DNA of 64,000 nucleotides from Dasyornis broadbenti (lineage: Eukaryota > Chordata > Aves > Passeriformes > Dasyornithidae): the NCBI GenBank assembly GCA_013397935.1, contig VZRN01004413.1, positions 441,439 to 505,438 on the forward strand. The letters run 5' to 3'. The position numbers were made by a program, and so were the translations under genes. Below are positions 11,480 to 23,420 of this stretch, piece by piece. The notes under the pieces are model-generated. The model searched no databases. It was not told the origin of the DNA and saw nothing but the letters and a program-made list of their open reading frames with translations. Each line of letters starts with the position of its first letter. Position 1 is the stretch's first letter.

Positions 11480-11974
11480 GGCACAGCTTGCAGCTTGGTA
11501 CTACTGCAGAAAATTATACAGCAATTAATAACAATTTACAAGGCAGCACACAATGTGCTAATAGGTATAAGGAGCAGTGTAAACAAGTATGGAAATCATC
11601 ACATATCAAGCAAAAAATTTCCACAGTGCAGTGCTGAATGTCCCTAGACAAAGAAATATCTTCCATATTTCATTTGGGAAAATATCCTCCCATAAACAAA
11701 ACCCATATCAGTTGAGGTGTATAGTCCAAGACCTAAAAAGAAAATAACCAAATTCTGTCCCCAGCTTTATCAGGTCTGGATTTGGGGGTGTCTTCCCTGG
11801 GCATTGGATAAAGTTCCCTTCTGGACCACTTTCTCCCACTGAGTGATGCAACTCAGTATAAGGAAAACAAAGAGAATTGAGTTTAAGCTCATGGAAAGCT
11901 GACTCTCTTTAGAGGGAGCCAAAGTGGTAATAAAAACTTCTAATGATTTGATCAGCAAAACGAACTAAAAGCAA
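11480..11974. other. Non-coding, no gene recognised
   Basis: AT-rich, with no frame above about 62 codons outside the gap artefact. Confidence 0.6.
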
Positions 11975-12330
11975 AGTTTGGAATTAATGAGAGCTCTAGA
12001 TCAAAACTGCGGATGATTTTCCTCTCATTAGTGGTTTTTATCATCAGATGTTAGCATTGTTTGTATGAAATTCATTCAAAGACCTCAAATAAAAGCAGTA
12101 TTTGGTAAAAGAAACTGTGATTTGGGTCTATTAACAAACAGAACATCTTGCTAAATAATTCCTTTATGCACTATTCAGTAATGATGTAAAGCTGGTGCCT
12201 TTCTGCTGCCTCAGTGAAACAGCCTTCAGAAAGATCATTAAACTGGCTTTTTGTGAGACGAGCTAAAGAGAGCGACTGAAGCGTCTGTTATAAGTTTATA
12301 TTTGTATTCAACTCAATTAGGCCTTAGGAC
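11975..12330. promoter_or_regulatory. Candidate conserved non-coding element (motif-based)
   Basis: A long complex block with GAATTAATGAGAGCTC (11981-11996), CTCATTAGTGG near 12014, TCATCAGATG near 12041 (an E-box-like CAGATG), CAGTAATGATG near 12177, TTATAAGTTTATATTTG near 12290 and CAATTAG near 12314. It is free of simple repeats and of protein-like frames and sits just upstream of a GC-rich block. Enhancer function is inferred. Confidence 0.35.
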
Positions 12331-12339
12331 ACAGATGAA

Positions 12340-12980
12340 AGCACAGTGCAGCTCCCTCCAAGGCCCTTCCCAACAGCCAACTTTCTAAAGCAGCTCCTCA
12401 GGAAACTGCTCCGGCTGGAGCCCGCAGCTTTCCAAGAAGCCTTGCATCACTGCAGCCTGGACCCGGCCGAGGCTGGGAGGAGGAGATAGATGCTCATAAA
12501 AATCCCCAACATCTGATCCATGCGGAGCCAGGCCAGCACTGCCACCGGAGATGCACAGCGCATTGTGGAAGGAATTTCAGTACAAATGAAGCTACCGCAA
12601 ATAACAACAAACCCTCCTCCTCTTCTCCCCTTTCTGCAGCTCGGGAATTCTCCTCCTGGCTTTATTTTTTCGCTTTCCAGTGGGCCCCCACACCAGGGTG
12701 GTTGCCAGCTGGCTACAGAGGGGCAAAGGCACTGCCGCTCTGCTGGGCTCTGTCCCGGGGCAGGTGCCTGCAGTCCCTGCTGCACTCCTGGATTCCTGGA
12801 GAGGTGCAGCTGGCAAAAGCACTGGTGCTATAGCTGTTCCTAGGGCTGGATGGCTGGGAGGGTTTTCTCTCTGGATGGAGTTGGATAATGTGGCTCTGAG
12901 CTGTGGAGGAGCCCAGGCTGATGTGGGCATCTGTGGCATTGCAGAGCGTCACCAAGGGGCTCCATCCCCAACAACTTCAA
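12340..12980. other. GC-rich block, no gene recognised
   Basis: GC content is clearly above its surroundings and there are scattered CpGs (CCGGCTGGAG, GACCCGGCCGAGG, CATGCGGAG, CCACCGGAG). Open frames of 80-126 codons occur on both strands (for example 12592-12939 minus and 12680-13060 plus). They overlap each other, are rich in S, P, G and A, and have no supported start or splice signals, as expected where GC richness lowers stop frequency. It could be an unannotated exon, an lncRNA promoter or plain GC-rich non-coding DNA. Confidence 0.4.
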
Positions 12981-14589
12981 CTGTCCGCCTTTCATTCCAG
13001 CCCCATAGCTGGCATCTCCAGAAGATTTCTTTTGTAAAAAACACAGAAATGCCTGGTTAGCTTCACACTGGAAACCCCCTCAAACTGATCCAGTTCAAGT
13101 GGACCAGCCTCTTCCAAGAGAAACATGTTCTGTCAGAAACGTTTCACCTGCTCACTAAGTACATTCACTACACAGAGCCTTTTTAAAATGTGCTAATTTA
13201 TTTTTAGAAACGGTTTTATATCGCAGAGCACCCTGAGTGCCTTTGGCAACTTCAGGTACTTCAGAAATAAATGTATTATTATTCCTCTTTAGAGATTTAA
13301 ACTGTATGTTAAGTGGTTAAAAGTAGCCATTACATGGTTGGTGGCTTTTTCTTTTATTGGTTTTCCCAATGGCAATTTTAATACTGAATTTTATTATTTT
13401 TTATTAATTTTATTATTTATTTATATTACAGCACTTAGACTCTTAATTCAGGAAGAATCAGTTCCAAAAAGAGGAGCTGGGTGCCTGACTGACAAATGAA
13501 GTGCCTATGGCCAAAGCTGTGAGCCTGAAAGCTCCTGAGCTCTCGAGGCATTAAAATAATTTTCTGATCTAACTATTCCTAGCCCTCTCCAGTTCTGCTC
13601 TCTCTCCTTTCTGGAAGACTGAGCGCTTTAGCAGAAACAGGACCTCCCATCGCCTGGATTTCCCAAGGAGCTTAACCTGATTGTCATTTTTCAAGCTGTA
13701 CTTGATATATGCACCAAGTCACAAACAAAGTACTGTTTCCTTCTCTTCAAAGAAGTACTGTTTAGTACTTGGTGTACCAAACTGTAGTTAAAAGTTTCAT
13801 ATGGTGTGTAGGCAGGCCAGATTCATCACCCTGCTCTGAACGAAAGCGCCCCATATCTCAAGAAGGGAATTTTGACTCTACATCATGGATTAGCCCAGCA
13901 CACATGGGCTTTGCTAGGTGGCTTCTCTGCTCAGCAGAACTCACAATTCATTACCTGAAATCAAAGATCCTGAAAACACTTCTCCTGCATATCAGTGGCT
14001 CAAGAGACCAAGGCATAGGCTATAGGATCAAAGATCCTCACTTTCTGGGGACAGACACAAGATACTTTCTTGTCAACAATGGGGGTGAAGAACATCCCTG
14101 AAACTCTCAGTAAGGCACCTGCACCTTAGAGACACCAAGAGTTGAAAACCTACTCTATTTTCATTATCTTCTGCTAGGTGAAACTCCAGCTAGCTGCTCA
14201 TGGTGCCTTCAAGCAGCTCCTCTTTTGAGTGCACCTGGGCTCAGATCTCCTCTGCTCCTTGCCCCTTTATACTAAGACAGCCCAACTTCAGATTTTCAAT
14301 TTCCGTCCCAGGAGTTGGCCACTCAAAATGTGTATCTTACGATATTTAGCTTTGTGGACCAAAGAAGTTCTCATGAAGTTTGAAAGGCAGTCTGGAAAAA
14401 ATTTCTGTCTGGAAAGGACTGAACAAACTTTCTCAACTGAGGCATCTGAAGCTGAATTTTACAGCTCCTGAGTCTGTCCAATCACTCAAGCCCAATAAGA
14501 AAACAAGGGTTACATGGCAACTCGGCACATGCTCTGCTGGAAGTGCTGTGGTGGTTCAGGTGAAAGCAAGATTTCTTCATGTATCTTCA
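12981..14589. other. Non-coding, no gene recognised
   Basis: A very AT-rich stretch at 13385-13432 (TTTATTATTTTTTATTAATT) is low complexity. A 110-codon plus frame at 13769-14101 is unrecognised and lacks a splice context. Confidence 0.55.
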
Positions 14590-14930
14590 GGGGAGTGAAT
14601 GACTCAGATTGTGAAGAGTCTCTGTCATGCTAATTCTGCATAAAATAAAGTAATCGTTTCTCTTTTTTTTGAGGCTGAGATCCAATTACCATTAACCTGC
14701 TCTTCAGTTTTAAAAGTTACCATCTACTAACCTTCCCCATGAAAGCATCAGTCAGTGTGCATGGAAAACAGTCCGCTGATTAGATCTGATGGGCTGCTGC
14801 ACGGAGATCTAGTCTGTGTCACTGAAATGCCTGTTCATCCAATCAACCAAATTACAAAGGAGAGCTCCAGCCAAGAGCAACACTTAGTGGGCTGCTGCTG
14901 CCAGGAGGTCAGGGCGCCGTAGACACAGAC
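14590..14930. promoter_or_regulatory. Candidate conserved non-coding element (motif-based)
   Basis: It contains TCATGCTAATTCTGCAT (POU/octamer-like, near 14626), AGTAATCG near 14650, CCAATTACCATTAACC near 14682, GCTGATTAGATCTGAT near 14775, CATCCAATCAACCAAATTAC near 14837, and a CpG-containing end (GGCGCCG near 14911). There is no repeat and no long ORF. Conservation is inferred. Confidence 0.35.
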
Positions 14931-17580
14931 TTTGCAAAGCTGGAAGTTTCTTCTGAGCCTATCTGAAGAGTGTGGAGCTGTTTTACGAAGAGATGTGTTT
15001 CCTACCTGCTCACCTACTTCAGCCTGAGTTCAGTACATAGGTAGAAGGCTGGTTGCAAATATGCTTGAACTGATCCTTATTCATTAAAGAAATTTAGGCA
15101 GGTGTCTGAAATGAGGCAAGCTTTAAAATTTCACTACAAGATATATGTACAGGTTTTTATTAGCAGTCAGTTTTTATCTGCAAATAAGGCTGATGAGCAA
15201 ACCCTGCTATTGCATTTATCATTATGTAATTATAAGTAAACTGTTATTATTGTACTACTATAATTAAAGGTTAAATGACAAGTTTCACAAGAAGAAAAAC
15301 AGTCAGAAATAGTAGAAAACTTCTCAAAACAATGGTCAGCATGGTCAGCTGCTGACAAAGCCCCAAGCACTGACAGGAGAGGCAACGAGAAATCAGATCC
15401 ACTGAACAAGGAGCAGAGTAAAAAAAGGGTCTCAAGATTGGCCTCATCAGCGCTTATAAAAATCAGCAGTAGTCTCTCCACTGGTTTTGACAGGTGCTGG
15501 CTGAGATGCTATATGTAAAGTCCTTGGCACTCTGTTAAGAGAAAAACTTCATTCCATTCAAAGCTTTATTAGCATCAAAATTTCATAAAGACTACAGAAT
15601 TGGATCTGAAAAGTTTAATTTGTTGAAAATCTGGCAGCCTGGATAGAAATTCTAGGCACCTGGCTTGAGCATTGCTCAGTTTTCTCCAGTTTCATCCATA
15701 GTGCCATTATTTATTTAGTTCTGCAAGTTTTTAGAGGAATGCTGCAATGTGAAACATATCACTTGCAGACAGTCACAGTTTTGGCAGCCCTAACAAAACT
15801 AAGGCCAACTCAATGCAAATCTCTCTCTGCTTGTTTGCATGTATTATAACAGCAAGAAATACTTTTTCTTAGAGGCATAATGAAAAAGAAAGACCAACAT
15901 AAATGTCCCTTTACAGAAAATGTAATAGCTGCATTTTTTCCCTCATGTTTGTTCAGATAACTCAATTATTTGTAAAGTGATTGTCAATATTTTGTACTCA
16001 AGGTGGTACCAGCAATGCTGAGTTATCCAGCAGGAATTATCTGCTTGATTTTTAAAATGTCATTACACATACGCCCTCCATTGGCTTTGATATATTCTCT
16101 GAATTCTGAAAAAATGTTCTTTAAAACATTCACTTGTATTAAAAAGCAAAGAGTACATCATTGCATGGCTTTAACAAGATGTCACATGCATTTTTGAAGC
16201 TTCCCTACGCTCAGCAAAAGAGACTTGGGGTAGTCTTGCAGCATAGGGATTCTCACAGCCCCTCAAGCTGTCAAATCTTTGAAACGATCCAGGTTCTCCA
16301 GCAGGTTTCAACATCTGGTGTGGCTTTGTTTTTATTAACCACCAGCTCAGCTAAACAGCAATGTCCCATCAAGTCCGGGGTTGGGTCTGGCTCAGCACGG
16401 GGCTCTGGCCATGCCCTGCAGGGGAGCCGTGCCCTGAGCCAGCTGAGCAGGTGGATGCGCCAAGGTTTAAGCTTTACAAACAGCTGAATTTTGGAGAGGA
16501 AAGTAAAAATGCAAACTCATGCCTGAAAGCTCAGGAAGGCACTAGTTCCACCAGGGACTGACTGCCAGATCCAGCCATCCGAGGACTGAATGGCATTCAG
16601 TGATTGTGGCTTGGGGTCGCCCTACAGCTACATCTGGTGCTAAATGTGTGCCCTCTCTAATACTCATGGGCTCCTATGGTCTAGATAAAGACAGAATGTT
16701 GACATACTCTTGACTACTCTGTACAAGAGCATTAATGTTATCAAACACCATGTATTATCCTATAAATGGTAGGGATTCGTTTCTTTTATATCCCCTGAGT
16801 GTTTATTAAATTTATCTGTTTCCAAAGCAGAGCCACTTATCACAAATCACCACGGCTGTGCAACAAATTCCAGCTATTCACCCAATGTTCATTTTCCTGA
16901 ACATCCTGCAAACTGAGAATTGCCAGCATGTAGCTAATGTACATGAAAGGTAAGCAGTACAAATTTAATGCAAACCAAGAAAAGTAGGTGCCAGTCCCTA
17001 AGTATGTATTCCCTAAGTAAACATCTTTGGGTTTTAAATTTCTGATTTATTGAATCAGTGAGAAGGTAAAAGTTTTTGGAAGGTGGCTCCCCTTTGGAAC
17101 ACATTACCTTTTCACGTCCAGTGTAAGATGCTGGATGAATTCCAGCATGTGAACAGAATATTGAAATCAGAACAGTAATCTCAGCTGCACTGATCACAAG
17201 GACTTTTACATGTTTTTTTGCAGGTTTTCAGTTTACCTCAACACACAAACAAACCTACAGGCAACTCTGGTAATGAAGGTTTGAGGTTCTGCACTTGACT
17301 CAATTAGTGACTCATGCAGCATCCCCTGCACGTCAGCTTACGCCTCTCCAAACTGTGCTACAGCAGACAGGGCTATTTTGAGGGCTATTATGAAAGTTAA
17401 TTTATATTTCTAAGGTTAAAACAAACATTTATGCAATTTTCTTGGTTTCACTGGCACATCATGCACTCAGACAGTGGGTAAATCAGTTAAAAAGAAGAGA
17501 TTTCTTACCTTATCTTTCACAGCTACTTAAAAAAATCAAACACTATTACTTTATATTCAAACAAAAAGAAGAAAAAGTCT

Positions 17581-17582
<2 letters not shown>
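14931..17582. other. Non-coding, no gene recognised
   Basis: Mixed AT-rich sequence. The longest frame is 108 codons (16161-16487, plus) and is unrecognised. Confidence 0.55.

Positions 17583-17631
<49 letters not shown>
17583..17631. repeat. Poly-T homopolymer, 49 bases
   Basis: An uninterrupted run of T preceded by AAAAAGTCTCC and followed by CTCCTCCCAG. It could be the reverse complement of a retrotransposon poly-A tail, but no element is recognisable beside it. The assembled length of so long a homopolymer is not reliable. Confidence 0.95.
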
Positions 17632-18828
17632 CTCCTCCCAGTATGACCCTGGTTAATTCCCAGCTGAAATAGTTCACCAGAAATCCCCTGTGAAGTCTGA
17701 TTCTATGCCACTAAAGCAAACAGGAGCACTGCCACCCACTCCAGCATGAACAAGAGATCACCTTGTGTTTCTGCAGGGGATCTGGAGAAGCATCAGACCC
17801 TGCAACCCACGACTAAAAGGAATTTATTACCCAGATTTCTGCGACTAGGACCAAAGTTGGTTGGTCCCCGAGGAGAGGGCTGGGAGAGAGACACAGCAGG
17901 TACTTGAACAAGGGGAAGGTGCAGGTCGGAAAAAGCCTGACAGCTGCTCTGTGGCTCTGCTGGGAAAGGGGAGGGCAATGAACGGAATCATGCTTTGTCT
18001 CCCTGCTCCACTGCTGTTATCCGTGAGTGCAAGCTGCTCGCTGGAAGCCAACAGTGCTGGATTTCCCCGCTCCTAGGGAGTCACCATCCTTCCCCATGCT
18101 CCCACACAGCTCAAGTCCCGCTCCCAGTGCTTGCCCAGGAGTCTGTGTCTCACCCAACCGCACCAAATGCCCTCCTGCAGTGGCTTTTCTTATAGGGACA
18201 TTCCAGGGGAGGTCTCTGTCCCCCCACAAAAAGGGACAGTCCCTCCATGTGAAGGGCTGTAGAATTACACACACACCCAGACCCCAGCCAAATACTGTTA
18301 GAAATAGAATTACTTTTGATTAATGGGAAAGGAAAGTTAATTGTCATTCAGTATAAATGTCAGAGTGGAAACTCAGTGAAGATAAAACATCACTTTTCAA
18401 CAAAAAGGAAGGGATGATTTCCATGGTGCAGCCTAAGCCTGCTGCTTAATGTGGATGAAAAAAAATACTATTCAGATCAGCTCCTTGGGAGATCAGGATA
18501 TTTTAGCTTTTACTATCTCAGGGACTTGCCGTGTAACTCCCTGATGCACAAAGCTCACTGAGTTGTTCGCATTTCTCTGGGCTGGATCCGCAGCTGGTGT
18601 AAATCACTGACACGGCTCTGACTTCAGTGGCATCCTGCCAGCTTACTCTAGTGAAGGATTTGGTGCAGAAATGTTTCCCAGTGTATAAACTTCTGGTTAT
18701 GATAGACAGTTTCTGGGCTCCAGCAGGGATTGGTGATCTGAAAAGGGGGTTATGGGAATTGGCAAGATATGAAATGGTGTGGGAGAGCTGCAAATATTTA
18801 ATTTCCTGTGAAATAATTCTCTGGTGGC
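17632..18828. other. Non-coding, no gene recognised
   Basis: GC-moderate. Many overlapping frames of 60-138 codons occur on both strands at 17800-18900, several running into the microsatellite. None looks like a protein family. Confidence 0.55.
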
Positions 18829-18906
18829 TATATATATATATATATGTATGTATATATACACACACATACGCACACATACACACACGTGTATGTGTGCATG
18901 TGTGCT
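18829..18906. repeat. Compound TA / CA / TG microsatellite with palindromic core
   Basis: A TA run (18829-18844) passes through TGTATG into TATATA, then CA repeats with interruptions, then TG repeats. The CA part (18861-18881) and the TG part (18886-18904) are near reverse complements around ACAC, so it can fold into an imperfect hairpin. Alternating purine-pyrimidine sequence is also prone to Z-DNA. ORFs across it are artefacts of the repeat. Confidence 0.9.
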
Positions 18907-19889
18907 GTTCAGCAAGTTACAGTCTAAATTTCACAGATTTTTTATCTCCCATGAACCTGTCCCAGCAACAATTACCTGCCCAGGAGTGTCAGCAGGAACT
19001 CTGCTCCGTTTGCCCTAATACAACACCTTCAAGCCCAAATTGACTCCTGAGATGGTTTCCAGCTCCCTGGCTGCAAAGCCAGGTCTGTGTTTAAGGAGGA
19101 AATATGCCGGGGAGGAGCTGGACCACTTCAGCGCCCGCAGAGAGATTCCAGACTTGTGCACCTGCCTTTCCCCATGCCCGTAGCCAAATTTAAATGCTAC
19201 GGCCCCTCAATGGAGAAAGGGGCACAAGTTGGGGCCACGGCTGTTCCTAGGCTATAAAAATAGAGACAGATGCTTGCCTGAGAGGAGGAGGAATGTGAAC
19301 CTTCTTTGAAAGCTGAGTGTGAGCAAGTCCTGACACCTCCCGGCTCTTCACCTCGCTGGAAAAAGTTCTTGTGCTTTTGGCATGCACGTGCGTGGGGACT
19401 CACACAGCCGGCATGGAAAACAAAAGCTGCCAGGAAAGCTACAGAGAGAGAGAGATGCTTCTAGCAGGGCTCCAAGAGCGGGGAGGGGGGAAAGCTTGCA
19501 GTCAGCGTTGTTTGGTTTCAGCTCAGTTTGATTAAAAATCCCCAAACCAACTATCCAAAATAAACCTCGCCCACAATTCCTCTCCAGAATCAATCAGGAG
19601 CAAGAGGAAAACCCAGTTCTGTGCTTGTTGTCTCCTTGCCCCTCATCCCAGCAGGGTGCAAATCTGTCAGGCTCCCTGTTTCCCACCCAGGTGGACAAAC
19701 ACACTGGCAAGGGGGTGAATGCAATTTGCTGTTTCAGAGAAAAGCGAGGTCCAAAAAGAAGAGTGAAAGTGCTGATCCCAGGCCAGACGGAGCCCTCCCT
19801 CCCCCTCCGGCAAACACACGCACAGCGCCCACCCCCACACCCCTCACCTCCCAGCGTTAATGAAGAAATGAAGGAAACAGTATTTTTAT
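18907..19889. other. GC-moderate non-coding segment
   Basis: It contains some CpGs (GCCGGGGAGGAGC near 19107, AGCGCCCGCAG near 19130, CGAGGTCC near 19746, CACGCACAGCGCCC near 19817) and short GA repeats. Frames of 64-101 codons overlap. Possibly a shoulder of the element at 19.9 kb. Confidence 0.5.
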
Positions 19890-20210
19890 ATTTTTATATT
19901 GTCCTTTCAAGAAGATCTCTGTTTGCATAGTTGGATCCCCCTTCCTCCACACAGCGCTAACATTAGTGTGACCTTTTCCTGCTAATTGGAAAATCTTACG
20001 GAAATAAAGCCTGTCAGAAAATGAGAAGTGTCTCCCCTTTAGGCTGGCCAAACGACCTCAGAGGGGGAAAAGAAGTTCTGAATTTCTGCTCCTTCTGCAC
20101 ACACTGCAAAATCTTTATTACTTCGGAGAGCCTTGAAACCCAGTAATGCCCCTCCAGTGCAAAGAGAAGTAAATAAATTTCTTCTTATGACCACTTTGGA
20201 GAAACACACA
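19890..20210. promoter_or_regulatory. Candidate conserved non-coding element (motif-based)
   Basis: This block follows a GC-richer segment. It includes GCGCTAACATTAGTGTG near 19954, GCTAATTGGAAAATC near 19981 (homeodomain core), CAAACGACCTC near 20048, TCTTTATTACTTCGG near 20111 and AGTAAATAAATTTC near 20169 (forkhead-like TAAATA). It is free of simple repeats. The call rests on motif density only. Confidence 0.3.
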
Positions 20211-20460
20211 ACCAGATTTACTCAGCAGGGATAGATACTGGACAAGATAATGAAGAGAGAATAAGAATATGATAGGGGTTTACAGCCTCTTCTGTCTCTT
20301 TAAAGTGTTTTAATCCTTCAGAAACAGGATATCGGGTCCATTTCCTTAAAGATACAGTATCCCTTCTGGGACAAGTAATGTTATAAAAACCTAAGATGTA
20401 ACATCTATCTCACAATATTGATTGGCACTTTAGTGTGATAAAAGGGGTTGAACCTGAAGG

Positions 20461-20492
20461 GGAAAAAAGAAAAAAAAGAAAAGAAAAAAAAA
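20461..20492. repeat. A-rich low-complexity tract
   Basis: A runs of 4 to 9 bases separated by single G residues. No retroelement body is recognisable upstream. Confidence 0.8.
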
Positions 20493-20684
20493 GGTAAACT
20501 GGGATTACTCTTAGAAGAATTGAAAGAAAAGTCCCTATAACACCAGGTCAAACTTTCAAAATATTTTTTTAACATGGAATTGAACCAAATGGCATTTCAA
20601 TTATTGTCTAGGCAATTCTCTTGATTTTTAAAGCGTATAGATCCATGTTTGTAGCTTTATGACCAGCTGGTACTGAAGCTAGCT

Positions 20685-20707
20685 CCAGCCCCAGCCCCAG
20701 CCCCAGC
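20685..20707. repeat. Short CCAGCC hexamer repeat
   Basis: CCAGCC is repeated almost four times in a row. Confidence 0.9.
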
Positions 20708-20709
20708 AC

Positions 20710-23264
20710 GAAGCCCTGCGAATCCTTCTATGCTCCAGCAGAGGGAAAGAAAAAGAAAGGACAAATTTCAAGTAAAGAGATACGCTTTTATTATTAACAG
20801 CAAATAAAGGAAACACTATTTCAAATGACTGTCTGGTTCATTCAAATGCCCTTTTTAGACAGCATCACCTGTTTTTTGGAAGAGCTTTGAATGAAAACAT
20901 TGAAACACCTGTCATCCTATGGCTACATCTACGGTCATTCGTGAATTACTCAAAGTTGAAATAACAGAGACACAAAGATTGCCAACAGTTGCTCATTTAA
21001 GTAACTCTTACTCAAAGGAATAGTCTCACTGAAGCCTGTAGTTCTATTTCCATGCATTGTTGGGCTGAGCTTGTGTCGTACGGTGAACTAGAAAAGCCTG
21101 ATGCGCACACAGAAAATCCTCTCGGCAGTCACATCCACCAAAGAAAGGTAAAGTATTGACACATTTCACCTCTGCATCTATCAGTGCAGACCTTATTTAC
21201 CTTCAGACATGTCCTAACCCACAGCTTTCCCACAACCTGCTCTCCCAAACAGCCTGTTGGGTCTCCAGGCTGTGCCTGTCAGACCCAGCCCCACCCTGCA
21301 TGGGGAGAACCACACAGAGATGGTACCCCTACAGGGAGGAGTGTGACTGCAGGACAAGACACAGTACCTGTAAAATTTACAAGCCTGTTATAAACAGCAA
21401 TTTTTTGTCTCCAGGTTTTTGAGAAATTTATGGAGGAGGCAGCATCCTCTTTGCCTGCCTTGCTCCAGGACCTTCGCCTTTTCCCTGTCTGTGCAGAAGT
21501 ACGTTTGGCAGCTGCCTGAACTGCAGGGTGATCCAAGAACTCAGAGCACTACTGAGCGAGAAGTGACCCAGCACAGGAGCCCCGGTGAGGAGTTATACAA
21601 TAATGTAGGGTAGTTTTGGTGTTGCCCAGATCTCCTGGAGGTTGAAGTCCTGGCCTGCAACTCCCTAAAGTCAACAGGCTTTCCTTAAGGGGATGAAATG
21701 ACAGGCTCTTCCGAGACACATGTGCTCCATCGCAATGCTATTTTCAGTCTGGATTTTACTATAGAGCTCAAAATAGCCCCTCCAGTTCATTGCTGTGCTC
21801 CTTCCAAAGGAACAGGGTGATACCAGGCAGAACATCCCACCCATGAAGAGGTGCTCTGAATACAAGTTAAACACTGACTACGAAATTATCCTGTTGCATT
21901 TCGGGGATATGTTTTTGTTGGGACCAGGAATATGTCCTGCATCCTGAAGTTCCTTAGTGCAGAAAGATCCAGTTTGGCCATGAGGCTGCTGGCTCCAACC
22001 AAACGGTGCTCAGCAGAGCTGGGACACTGTGTGAACTGCAGACATCATAATAGCTGCAGAAATTGGATGTAAAAAGTGCACACAGGTTTCTGCCAACAAA
22101 ACAAACTCCTTCTCTCCTGCCACTCTCTTTGGCCATCTCACTTTGCCCTAGAACTCCTCATGCAAGATCATAAAGCAGAGATATAGAGCTCCCAGACAAG
22201 CCTCCCCAGACCACTTGTGTGAGCATCACCATCCCCATTTGTCAGGGACATATGGACACCCTGCCCACGTGAACAAGGTACTTGCCCAGAGGGCCTCAAC
22301 TTTAGTGAAATCTTTATGGGGCTTGAATTATTCAAGCCCTGACCTTTAGCAAATCTCTCAGTCAATGCTAGTTAATGTCCTTTAAAGTCATTGACCTCAG
22401 GTCAGGGACCAAGGGGGTGCTTCATCAATGGAGACACACAGGTTCAAAACCAAGAGAGTTTTTCTGGTGCATTTTTAAGCATCCTGGAAGACAATGGCTG
22501 CCCACACACAGGAGGGTCACCTGTGCCATAAGATACAAAAGCACAGGTAGGAGGCTCCCAGCTGCCATCTGTGGGATCCATCCACAATTAGGGCTCCTCT
22601 GAACATTTAGCTCTGCATTTGGGATCTGTCTGGACCCGGCACTCTGGTTCAGTACAGCAAGGATGAAGGTCAACCACAGCACCTCCGAACCCCCTGTGCA
22701 GGAAAGGGTGCCAGAGTGTGGCAGAAAGGCATTGCCAAGACCTCCAAGAGACCAATAGGTGCTGGTGCATGGTACCAAGCCCAGCAAGCATATTTTGGAG
22801 GCAATTACCATGCAAAATTTTTTTGAGTGACTGTCACCTCCCAATACAAGAGACTGGTTGCTCATCTCTAAGAAGCTGAAGTTGGTTTGGCAGTAAAAGA
22901 TTTCTGCCCCCTCCTTCACGTTCTCTTGATAAGATTACCTCTTACAAAATTATTTCAACACCATTTAGAAAGTTTTATAACAAGCCTAGGGTTTTTGGAT
23001 GTGTGTGCTTCAGATGTGTATTCCTGATATACTTTACTGGTTATTTCACATTATTCCTTAACAGTAAGGTTGTCTCCATTGCCATAAACAGCAAAAGTTC
23101 TGGTTCAAACCTTCATACGAGCTCAGCACTTTTAATTTTGGACATGAAATTGGTTCATGGGACTAGGTGAAAAGCCAGTTTGGGGGAGTTTTTTGCTTTC
23201 TTCAAATTGTAAAATTGTCAGTGGGAGTCATGAGGTTAGACTTATTGGGCAGGCTTCTGCCCTG
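20710..23264. other. Non-coding, no gene recognised
   Basis: The largest frame is 164 codons, minus 22425-22919. It is C-, L- and S-rich with no recognisable motif, and a 75-codon frame in another register overlaps it, so it is most likely a chance frame. Confidence 0.5.
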
Positions 23265-23420
23265 ATTCTAGCTAGGGGAATTATACATAATGAATTAACC
23301 ACATGACTAATTTTACCTCATTTTCAGTTCCTGAAGTGTCTGCAAGCAAATTAAAATACCCTGAAATTATTCATTACCTAAAAGTATTTGCTGTGAGAGG
23401 CATTTATTTCACCTTACTTT
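23265..23420. promoter_or_regulatory. Candidate conserved non-coding element (motif-based)
   Basis: A short complex AT-rich block: TTCTAGCTAGGGG, CATAATGAATTAACC near 23287, GACTAATTTTACC near 23306, GCAAATTAAAATACC near 23346 and GAAATTATTCATTACC near 23364. No ORF or repeat is present. Confidence 0.3.

Noticed and set aside
12592..13060. Overlapping open frames of 107-126 codons on both strands
   Set aside because: Mutual overlap on both strands is the signature of GC-rich DNA with few stops, not of genes.
22425..22919. 164-codon minus-strand open frame
   Set aside because: Unrecognisable peptide rich in S, L, C and G, with no splice or promoter context and a competing frame inside it. 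Frames of this length arise by chance in 64 kb of moderate GC.
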